From positions 1 to 7,504 of the forward strand of contig JAQBQC010000205.1 in the NCBI GenBank assembly GCA_028287205.1: a DNA stretch of 7,504 nucleotides. The letters run 5' to 3'. Positions within the stretch are counted from its first letter, which is position 1; each line of letters opens with the position of its first letter. The notes beneath the pieces are model-generated. The model was not told the DNA's origin and made no database searches. It saw nothing but the letters and a program-made list of their open reading frames with translations. Both the position numbers and the translations under genes were made by a program. This document shows, piece after piece, positions 1 to 6,803 of the stretch. This DNA is from Gemmatimonadota bacterium. Lineage in GTDB: Bacteria > Gemmatimonadota > Gemmatimonadetes > Gemmatimonadales > Gemmatimonadaceae.

Positions 1-1
1 C

Positions 2-88
2 GTGGGCGCGGCCGAGGATGGCAGTGAGGGGATTCTCGTCCACGCGCACTCCGGAGCGGCGTCAGCCTTGCATTGGGACCAGTCATGA
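2..88 (+). CDS. Possible C-terminal end of an upstream gene (partial)
   Basis: The frame starting at base 2 is open from the window edge to a TGA at 86-88 and would encode about 28 C-terminal residues ending in LHWDQS. Its stop overlaps the ATG of the PLD-like gene as ATGA, the usual arrangement of translationally coupled genes. About three quarters of its codons end in G or C, which fits coding use in this genome. The fragment is too short to identify a family, and the real start lies outside the window. It could also be non-coding leader DNA that happens to be open over 29 codons. The overlap is seen directly; its being a gene is inference. Confidence 0.35.
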   Translation: MGAAEDGSEGILVHAHSGAASALHWDQS

Positions 89-1431
89 AAAAGACGACTC
101 GTCGCTCGTCGAAGGCAAAGCCGGCGAACGATCAGAAACGCAGTGTGCTCGAGAAAGTGGCAATCGCTACGGGCGCACTGCTTCTCATTTTGTTCACCAT
201 CATCGGCATGGAGTTCACGCTCCACGGCTCCCATTTGTCGCACCTGCAGGGCGTGGGCAGCGCAGCGCCGCCCGTGGGCGATGCGTTGTTCACGCGTACC
301 ATGGAGATGTACACGGGCACGCATCTGACAGACGGGAATCACGTCACGGTGCTGTTCAACGGCGAACAGACGTATCCGGCCATCTGGAAAGAGCTGCGCG
401 GCGCGAAGGAGACGATCACCATCCAGATGTACTACTTCGAGCCGGGGAAGATCGCCGACACGCTCTCCGCGATTCTGCAGGAGCGGGCGCGCAGCGGAGT
501 ATCCGTACACCTGCTCACCGACGCCTTTGGCGCACAGAACATCAAAAAGAGCTATGTCGACACGTTGAAGGCGGCGGGTGTCCACACCGCGGTCTTTCGT
601 CCGGTGCACTGGTACGAGATGCAGAAGCTGCAAAACCGCTCTCACAATCGCGCGATCGTGGTCGACGGACGCGTGGGATTCACCGGCGGCTTCGGCATCG
701 CGGACAAGTGGCTGGGGAACGGACACACGAAGGATCAGTGGCGCGACACGGATGTGCGCTTCACCGGACCGGCGGTGTCGCAGCTGCAGTCGACGTTCGC
801 GGAAGGATGGGTGGAGGCGACTGGTGTTCTGCTCACCGGCGAGAAATACTTTCCACAACAGCCGTTGAAGGAGGAGCCCGCGGAGACGGCCGGTCTCCTC
901 GACGCGCAGCCCACGATCGGAAGCACGCCCGCGGAGCGGTTCCTGGCGCTCAGCATTGCGGGCGCGCGCCATCGGCTGTTCATCACGAACTCCTACTTCG
1001 TGCCGAATCACGACTTCAAGCAGCTGCTCGTGGAGGCGTCGAAGCGCGGCGTGGACGTGCGCATCCTCACCGTCGGGGCCGAGACCGATGTGAAGATCAC
1101 GCGCTACGCGGGGCGAAAGCAGTACGACGATCTGCTGAAGGGCGGCGTGCGCATTTTCGAGTTCGCGCCCACGATGATGCACGCCAAGACGCTCGTCGCG
1201 GATGGGATGTGGTCGAGCATCGGGACAATGAACTTCGACAACCGCTCGATGGTCTTCAACAACGAGTCGAATCTCAACGTCCTCGACGCCAGCGTTGGCG
1301 CGACGCTCGATTCGGTGTTTCTGAACGACATCAAGTATTCGAAGGAGATCACGCTCGCCGACTTCAAGAAGCGCGGGCTCATTCAGCGATTCTTCGAGCT
1401 GGGCTCTTCCGCGATGGCGCGGCTGCTGTAG
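85..1431 (+). CDS. Membrane-anchored phospholipase D / cardiolipin synthase-like protein with a degenerate first HKD motif
   Basis: This is a 448-residue PLD-superfamily protein. Family members hydrolyse or transfer phosphodiester bonds; bacterial two-HKD members with a membrane anchor often make cardiolipin by transphosphatidylation. A lysine/arginine-rich N-terminus is followed by one hydrophobic segment (residues about 25-45), so the enzyme is probably tethered to the inner membrane with most of the chain outside the cytoplasm. Two PLD half-domains follow (about 88-245 and 280-415). The second carries a canonical site, H366-x-K368-x4-D373, followed by GTMN with N383. The first has H187-x-R189-x4-D194 followed by GGFG, so the usual Lys is Arg and the usual Asn is Gly204; both catalytic histidines remain. 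I chose ATG 85 because it precedes the basic tail and overlaps an upstream stop; an in-frame TTG at 73 would add four residues. There is only a weak ribosome site (GGGACC, 75-80). The lhr gene starts 25 bp after its stop, so co-transcription is likely. A phosphodiesterase or nuclease role cannot be excluded. The family is certain, the substrate is not. Confidence 0.9.
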   Translation: MKKTTRRSSKAKPANDQKRSVLEKVAIATGALLLILFTIIGMEFTLHGSHLSHLQGVGSAAPPVGDALFTRTMEMYTGTHLTDGNHVTVLFNGEQTYPAIWKELRGAKETITIQMYYFEPGKIADTLSAILQERARSGVSVHLLTDAFGAQNIKKSYVDTLKAAGVHTAVFRPVHWYEMQKLQNRSHNRAIVVDGRVGFTGGFGIADKWLGNGHTKDQWRDTDVRFTGPAVSQLQSTFAEGWVEATGVLLTGEKYFPQQPLKEEPAETAGLLDAQPTIGSTPAERFLALSIAGARHRLFITNSYFVPNHDFKQLLVEASKRGVDVRILTVGAETDVKITRYAGRKQYDDLLKGGVRIFEFAPTMMHAKTLVADGMWSSIGTMNFDNRSMVFNNESNLNVLDASVGATLDSVFLNDIKYSKEITLADFKKRGLIQRFFELGSSAMARLL

Positions 1432-1456
1432 CGACTCGCGTGGCGTAACTTTCAGG

Positions 1457-4400
1457 ATGCCACGCCGCGCCGCCGCGGGACCGCTCGCGTCCTTTCATCC
1501 GATCGTTCGCGCATGGTTCGCCGAGCGGTTCGGGGCGCCGAGCGAGCCGCAGCGACTGGGGTGGCCGGCGATCGCGAGTGGCGAGCACACGCTGATCCTC
1601 GCGCCCACGGGCACCGGGAAAACGCTCGCGGCGTTCATGTGGGAGCTGAACCAGCTCATCGTGCGCGGGCTCGAGTCGCCGCTGCCGAACGCAGTGCAGA
1701 TTCTCTACATCTCGCCGCTCAAGGCGCTGGGCAACGACGTGCAGCGCAATCTCGAGCAGCCGTTGGCCGAGCTGCGCGCGCGCTTCGAGGCTGAAGGAAA
1801 GGAATTTCCGGAGATCAGAATCGGCGTGCGTACGGGCGACACGCCGGCATCCGCACGCGCGCGGATGCTGCGGAAGGCGCCGCACATTCTGATCACGACG
1901 CCGGAGTCGCTCAACATTCTGCTGACGAGCCTCCGCGGGCGCGGAATGTTCAGCGCGGCGCGCGCGGTGATCCTCGATGAGATTCACGCCGTGGCGGGGA
2001 CGAAGCGTGGCGCACACCTCGCGCTCACGCTCGAGCGGCTCGAGATGCTGGTGGAATCGCCCGTGCAGCGCATCGGACTCTCGGCAACGCAGCGCCCCCT
2101 CGAGGAAGTCGCTCACTTTCTTGGCGGGATGCGCGCGGCGGGCGAGGACGGTGCGGCGCCCGAGTTCCGCCCGGTTACGATCGTCGATTGCGGGCTCGTG
2201 AAGGCGATGGAGCTCCGCGTGGTGTCGCCCGTGCCCGACCTCGGCGAGGTGGGAGGAAGCGTGTGGCCGGCGGTGGCGGAGCTCGTGCTGAAATACATCC
2301 GCCAGTCGCGCACGACACTGGTGTTCGTCAACAACCGCGCACAGGCAGAACGGATCGCCGCGCGCGTGAACGCGCTGGCCGAGGAGCAGCTCGCGCGACC
2401 GTATCACGGCTCGCTCGCGCGCGAGCGGAGGCTCGAGCTCGAGCGCGCGCTCAAGGCGGGTGAGCTCCCCGCGCTGGTGTCGACGAGCTCACTCGAGCTG
2501 GGCATCGACATCGGCTCCGTCGATCTGGTGATTCAGCTCCAGAGTCCCAAGCGCGTGAGCGCTGGGCTGCAGCGCGTGGGGCGCGCGGGGCACAACCTGG
2601 GCGCCGTGAGCCGCGGTGTGCTGGTGCCGACGTTCCGCGACGACCTCGTGGAGAGCGCGGCGATCGTGGAGGCGATGCGCGCGGGGGATGTCGAGCCCAC
2701 GCGCGCGATTCAGAACGCGCTCGATGTGCTGGCGCAGAGCATCGTTGCGATGGTGAGCGTCGATGACTGGACGGCGGGCGATGCGTTCGCGCTCGTGCGC
2801 CGTTCCTATCCATATCACCGCCTCACGCGCGCCGTGTTCGATGAGGTGCTCTCGATGCTGTCGGGCAAATATTCGTCGGAGCTCGCGGCGGAGCTCGAGC
2901 CGCGCATGACGTGGGATCGCGTGAACGATCGGCTCGCGGGCACACGCGCATCGCGGATGATGGCCGTCATCTCCGGGGGGACGATTCCCGATCGCGGGCT
3001 GTACACCGTGAACCTCGCCGATCGCACGCGGCTGGGTGAGCTCGATGAGGAGTTCGTGCACGAGTCGCGCGTTGGAGACGTGTTCCAGCTCGGCTCCGCC
3101 ACGTGGCGCATCCGGGCGATCGAGCATGATCGTGTGATCGTGACTCCGGCGCCGGGCGCGCCCGCACGGATGCCGTTCTGGCACGGCGAGTTCGCGACGC
3201 GCTCCGTGCCGCTGAGCAAGCGCGTGGGCGCGCTCCGTCGTGAGCTCGCGGTGGTGGCCGTCGATGACGATTCGGTGAATGCCGGGCTCGAAGCGCGCTA
3301 CGGCGTGGACGCGGCGTGCGCGCAGTCGCTGCGGACGTACATCGCCGAGCAGCGCGCGTCAACGGGCGTGGTTCCTGACGATCAGACAATGGTGATCGAG
3401 CAGTTCCGCGACGAGATGGGCGCGCTCCGGATCATCCTGCACTCGGTATTCGGCGGGCGCGTGAATGCGCCGTGGGGGATGGCGCTGGCGCAGCGCGTGC
3501 GCGAGGCGCTGCCGGGGATGGAGGTGCAGGTGCAGACGACGGACGACGGGATCATGCTGCGTCTGCCCAATCTCGGCAGCACGGCGCCGCTGTCCGCGCT
3601 CATGCATCTCTCCGCGGAGGAGGCGGAGACGCGGGTGATGGACGAGGTGGGGAGCACGTCGCTCTTCGGGGCGCGCTTTCGCATGAATGCGGCACGCGCG
3701 CTGTTGTTGCCGCGCGGATCGCCACGCAGGCGGATGCCGCTGTGGCTGCAGCGGCTCAAGGCGCTGGACCTGCTCGATGCCGTGCGACGCTTTCCGAGCT
3801 TCCCGATTCTGGTGGAGACGTATCGCGAGGTGCTGCAGGATGCGTTCGACATGGCGGCGCTCAAGGATGTGCTCAACGCGATCGGCGCCGGGCGCATCGT
3901 GATTCGCACGGTGGAAACGGAGCGCGCGTCGCCGTTCGCGGCGAGTCTGCAGTTCGGATTCGTGATGGACTGGCTGTATGGTGACGACACTCCGCGCGCG
4001 GAACGGCAGGCGGCACTGCTGTCGATCGATCGCGGGCTGCTCGACGAGGTGATGGGCACCGAGGGCGCGGACGAGGGCACGCTCGAGGCGATCGAGCAGC
4101 TGCTCGTGGAGCGACGCGGCACGGCGCCGGGGCGTCAGGCGCGGACGGCGGACGAGCTTGCGGTGCTGCTCGATCGTGCGGGCGATCTCACGCCCGACGA
4201 GCTGCGCGCGCGCGTGGCCGACGCGGACGGATGGCTCGGTGCGACCGACCCGATGGCCGAGCTGCTGGAGACGGGTCGCGCGGTGGCGATTCCGTTCGAT
4301 GTCGCGCGCGGCGATGGGGCAAGCGGCGGTGCGGTTTCGAATGGTGCCGGATCCAGCGATGCGGTGGTGACCGAGTGGCGCATCGTGCTGACGGAGTCGA

Positions 4401-6145
4401 TCGGCCGGTACGCGGCGGCGCGCGCGCCGGAGACGATTGCCGTGGTGCGCGCGGGCGCGTCGCTGGCGGAGCGGAACGCCGAAGATGTGATTCCGGCCGT
4501 GATGCTGCATGCGGTGCTCGAGCCCCGAATTGCGCGCCGTGAGATTCTCGCGCGGTGGCTGGCGCTCGCTGGGCCGGTGACCGTGGCCGAAGTGCACGCG
4601 CGATACGGCTGGCCCTCGGCGTGGATCGAGAAGCGGATCGGCGAATGGGAGGAGAACGGAAGGCTCGTACGCGGACGATTTCGCCGCGAGGTGGAGGGGC
4701 CGGAGTGGGCGACGCGGCGCGTGGTGGAGCTCGCGCGCAATCGCGCGCTCGCCGCGCTCCGAAAGCAGATCCAGGCGGTCGATCTCGCGAGCTTTGCGGC
4801 GTTTCTGCAGCGATGGCAGCATCTCGATCCACGAGAGCATCTCGACGGCGCGAGCGGCGTGAGCGTGATCCTCCAGCAGATGAGCGGGCTGCCGCGCGCG
4901 CCTGGCGCGTGGGAGCGCGACATCATTCCGGGACGACTCGAGCGCTACGATCCCGCGTGGCTCGCGCAGCTCGCGTCCGGCGGCTCGATGGTGTGGGCCG
5001 GCGGCAGCAAGCCCGATCCGAATTCGGTGCCGACGCTCTCGAGCGTGCGCTTTTTTCCGCGCGGCGAGGGCTCGATCTGGCTCGATGCCGAAGATGAGCC
5101 GGCGCTCACGCCGAACGCGATCATGGTGCGCGATGCGCTCGAGAAATACGGCGCCTCGTTCCTCACCGACATCCAGGCGGCGACGCAGCTCTCATCGCTG
5201 TCCGTGCGCGATGCGCTGCGCGAGCTGTCGGCGGCGTCGCTCGTCACGAACGACACGGTGGAAGCGCTGCGCGAGATCGTGCGCACGCGCTCCGTGCCCG
5301 GACGCTCGCGCGGCGTTGGTGCGCATTCGACGCAGGACCCCACGCGCTGGCTTCCGGCGAATTTCGAGGCGACGCCGGGGCGTCCCGTCTATTCGCGGCC
5401 GCCGAGCCAGCGCCGTCTCCCGAAATGGAGACGTCCGGACTTGCCGGGGCCGGTGTCCGGATGGGTCGGGCGCTGGTCGCTGCTGCGCACGCCCGGCACG
5501 TGGGGCACGCGCCCCGATGAGGAGGAGCACGCGGAGCAGATCGCGCGACAGTGGCTCGACCGCTATGCCATCGTCACGCGCGACTGGTGGCGGCGCGAGC
5601 GGCCGCCGGTGGGGTGGCGTGCGATCTATCGGGAGCTCAAACGCCTCGAATATCGCGGCGAGGTGCGGCGCGGCTACTTCGTGGAGGGGATGGGCGGCGC
5701 GCAGTTCGCGTTGCCGGAGGCGGTGGAGCGGCTGCGCGCGCAGCCCGACTCTGACGCCGACGCGCCGATCATCGTGATGTCCGCCGCGGATCCGGCGAAT
5801 CCGTACACGCTGCCGCTGGAGTCGATCGCGCGCGGCTCACTCGTGCGCCCGCGTGGTGCCGGCGCGCTGCTCCTCACGCGCCGGGGCATCGTGATCATGA
5901 ACGCCGAGGGGCGCGGGCGGCGCATCTCGATCGCGACCGATGCATCGGACGCGGACGTAACCGCCGCCGCCCGGCTGCTCGGCGATTATCTCACGCGCGG
6001 AACGCCCGCTGGTGCGCGGGCCGCGCGCGATCCGCGCATCGAGAGCATCAACGGCGAGCCGGCGGGCGCGAGCGCGTACGCGGACGCGATCATGGATGCG
6101 GGATGGCGACGCGCGACGGACGGGCTGGTGTTCTACCGGTTGTGA
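1457..6145 (+). CDS. lhr: Full-length Lhr-family superfamily 2 ATP-dependent helicase
   Basis: Lhr is an ATP-driven 3'-to-5' translocase that unwinds DNA and especially RNA:DNA hybrids, and is linked to DNA repair in E. coli and mycobacteria. At 1562 residues this matches the long bacterial form (E. coli Lhr is about 1540), not the shorter Lhr-core. In order one sees the Q-motif-like region (16-39), Walker A APTGTGKT (49-56), motif Ia ISPLKALGND (85-94), TTPES (147-151), the DEIH box (174-177), SAT (209-211), LVFVNNR (288-294), motif V around STSSLELGIDIG (342-353) and motif VI QRVGRAGH (372-379). A winged-helix and beta-barrel part follows, including the Lhr-typical PFWHGE (573-578), and the core ends near 870. 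The remaining 690 residues form the C-terminal domain, predicted to hold winged helices related to AlkZ-type glycosylases. A Gly/Ser-rich stretch (about 951-969) is probably a flexible loop. All helicase motifs look intact. The start is the first ATG before the conserved FHPIVRAWFAERFG block; no good Shine-Dalgarno is visible, so translation may depend on coupling to the PLD gene upstream. The gene ends 28 bp from the convergent MerR gene. Confidence 0.97.
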   Translation: MPRRAAAGPLASFHPIVRAWFAERFGAPSEPQRLGWPAIASGEHTLILAPTGTGKTLAAFMWELNQLIVRGLESPLPNAVQILYISPLKALGNDVQRNLEQPLAELRARFEAEGKEFPEIRIGVRTGDTPASARARMLRKAPHILITTPESLNILLTSLRGRGMFSAARAVILDEIHAVAGTKRGAHLALTLERLEMLVESPVQRIGLSATQRPLEEVAHFLGGMRAAGEDGAAPEFRPVTIVDCGLVKAMELRVVSPVPDLGEVGGSVWPAVAELVLKYIRQSRTTLVFVNNRAQAERIAARVNALAEEQLARPYHGSLARERRLELERALKAGELPALVSTSSLELGIDIGSVDLVIQLQSPKRVSAGLQRVGRAGHNLGAVSRGVLVPTFRDDLVESAAIVEAMRAGDVEPTRAIQNALDVLAQSIVAMVSVDDWTAGDAFALVRRSYPYHRLTRAVFDEVLSMLSGKYSSELAAELEPRMTWDRVNDRLAGTRASRMMAVISGGTIPDRGLYTVNLADRTRLGELDEEFVHESRVGDVFQLGSATWRIRAIEHDRVIVTPAPGAPARMPFWHGEFATRSVPLSKRVGALRRELAVVAVDDDSVNAGLEARYGVDAACAQSLRTYIAEQRASTGVVPDDQTMVIEQFRDEMGALRIILHSVFGGRVNAPWGMALAQRVREALPGMEVQVQTTDDGIMLRLPNLGSTAPLSALMHLSAEEAETRVMDEVGSTSLFGARFRMNAARALLLPRGSPRRRMPLWLQRLKALDLLDAVRRFPSFPILVETYREVLQDAFDMAALKDVLNAIGAGRIVIRTVETERASPFAASLQFGFVMDWLYGDDTPRAERQAALLSIDRGLLDEVMGTEGADEGTLEAIEQLLVERRGTAPGRQARTADELAVLLDRAGDLTPDELRARVADADGWLGATDPMAELLETGRAVAIPFDVARGDGASGGAVSNGAGSSDAVVTEWRIVLTESIGRYAAARAPETIAVVRAGASLAERNAEDVIPAVMLHAVLEPRIARREILARWLALAGPVTVAEVHARYGWPSAWIEKRIGEWEENGRLVRGRFRREVEGPEWATRRVVELARNRALAALRKQIQAVDLASFAAFLQRWQHLDPREHLDGASGVSVILQQMSGLPRAPGAWERDIIPGRLERYDPAWLAQLASGGSMVWAGGSKPDPNSVPTLSSVRFFPRGEGSIWLDAEDEPALTPNAIMVRDALEKYGASFLTDIQAATQLSSLSVRDALRELSAASLVTNDTVEALREIVRTRSVPGRSRGVGAHSTQDPTRWLPANFEATPGRPVYSRPPSQRRLPKWRRPDLPGPVSGWVGRWSLLRTPGTWGTRPDEEEHAEQIARQWLDRYAIVTRDWWRRERPPVGWRAIYRELKRLEYRGEVRRGYFVEGMGGAQFALPEAVERLRAQPDSDADAPIIVMSAADPANPYTLPLESIARGSLVRPRGAGALLLTRRGIVIMNAEGRGRRISIATDASDADVTAAARLLGDYLTRGTPAGARAARDPRIESINGEPAGASAYADAIMDAGWRRATDGLVFYRL

Positions 6146-6173
6146 TGCGGCCGACGCGCCGGACGCACGTGCC

Positions 6174-6719
6174 CTAGCGAATATCCGCGCGCCCGAGGGC
6201 GGCGCGCACCGCTTCCCGCATCGCCACGACCGCCTCTTCGCTCGACGCCGGCGAGTCGTCGCGTACGTGGAGCTCGATTCCCTCCGCCACCTGCACGCGA
6301 TGCCACACGGCGTCGTGCGCGCCGTTGTCCGCCACGACGCCATCGGCGCGCGCGCCGAGCGCCGGCGCGAGCGACGACGCGACACGACGCTCGAGCGCGT
6401 CGCCCGTGAGCCCCGTGACCTCGACCTTGATCTTCTCCAGCGTGAGTCCTTCGCGCTGACGGATCTTGATGAACAGGAGCTGCAGGAGGTGTCGGTAGCC
6501 GTACGTCGCGGCAGTGCCGGTACCGTCGGGGTGATCGAGCAGCCCCGTCGACACATAGAAGCGCACAGCCCGCGCGCTCGGCTCAGCGCGAGCGGCGCCG
6601 TTCGTGGGGCGCATTCCAGCGGCGTCGACGAGCGCCGTGGCGTGCGCCGCGAGGCCGCGCGAGTTCCACGGCGCGTGCCGCGAGTGCGCGCGGAGGAGTG
6701 GGACAGGCGATTCGGCCAT
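6174..6719 (-). CDS. MerR-type transcriptional regulator, cysteine-free
   Basis: This is a 181-residue probable DNA-binding regulator. Residues about 50-100 match the MerR winged helix-turn-helix: RAVRFYVSTGLLDHP, then a Gly/Thr/Ala wing, a YGYRHLLQLLFI helix and GLTLEKIKVEV. The first recognition helix is probably LAAHATALVDAAG (23-35), separated from RAVRFY by a loop longer than in textbook MerR proteins. The C-terminal part (about 135-175) has a WHRVQVAEGIELHVR strand segment and a final helix instead of the long dimer coiled coil of metal-sensing MerR proteins. There is no cysteine, so a thiolate metal or redox sensor is unlikely; the effector is unknown. The start at 6719 has no Shine-Dalgarno but has a -10-like TATATT 8 nt upstream, suggesting a leaderless transcript. 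An in-frame ATG at residue 36 would cut into the first helix and is less likely. Targets are not evident; MerR proteins often control their own promoter or an adjacent gene. The fold assignment is fairly secure, the function is open. Confidence 0.82.
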   Translation of the reverse strand: MAESPVPLLRAHSRHAPWNSRGLAAHATALVDAAGMRPTNGAARAEPSARAVRFYVSTGLLDHPDGTGTAATYGYRHLLQLLFIKIRQREGLTLEKIKVEVTGLTGDALERRVASSLAPALGARADGVVADNGAHDAVWHRVQVAEGIELHVRDDSPASSEEAVVAMREAVRAALGRADIR

Positions 6720-6727
6720 GGGACATC

Positions 6728-6733
6728 AATATA
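6728..6733 (-). promoter_or_regulatory. Possible -10 box for the MerR gene (leaderless start)
   Basis: Read on the minus strand this is TATATT, five of six matches to TATAAT, in an otherwise GC-rich stretch. It ends 8 nt before the MerR ATG, so transcription would begin within a few bases of the start codon. No convincing -35 is found at 17 nt; that position falls inside the terminator hairpin of the gene upstream. Assignment rests on the hexamer, its position and the lack of a Shine-Dalgarno sequence. Confidence 0.4.
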
Positions 6734-6736
6734 GGG

Positions 6737-6777
6737 CGAAGGAAGACGGCGGGAAGCGCAATCGCGCTCCCCGCCGT
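6737..6777 (-). terminator. Rho-independent terminator of the histone-like gene
   Basis: The arms 6746-6759 and 6764-6777 pair over 14 bp around a 4-base loop (6760-6763), with one G-U wobble and otherwise perfect, GC-rich pairing. On the minus strand the stem begins 26 nt after the stop codon of the histone-like gene and is followed by a pyrimidine tail CTTCCTTC at 6745-6738, a moderate T-tract. On the plus strand the following bases are not T-rich, so the minus-strand direction is favoured. It separates the histone-like gene from the MerR gene. Confidence 0.8.
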
Positions 6778-6803
6778 GTTCACAGCAGCACGGACCAGAG
6801 AAA

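Noticed and set aside
18..1448. A 476-codon plus-strand open frame overlapping nearly the whole PLD-like gene in another frame
   Set aside because: It is rich in Arg, His and Gly with no recognisable motif, while the overlapping frame has both HKD sites, a membrane segment and normal composition. It is a shadow of a high-GC gene.
1379..2407. A 342-codon minus-strand open frame across the PLD-lhr junction
   Set aside because: It is antisense to the helicase motifs of lhr, has shadow-like composition and shows no ribosome site or family match I can recognise.
3359..4840. A 493-codon minus-strand open frame inside lhr
   Set aside because: Its translation is Arg/His-rich with no domain signal, and it lies opposite the conserved Lhr coding frame. 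Long antisense frames are expected where third positions are strongly G/C.
85..6145. PLD-like protein plus helicase as a DISARM-like or other defence module
   Set aside because: DISARM combines a DUF1998 helicase, a methyltransferase and a PLD protein. Here the helicase is a standard Lhr, the PLD-like protein is membrane-anchored with two half-domains, and no methyltransferase or other defence gene is present.
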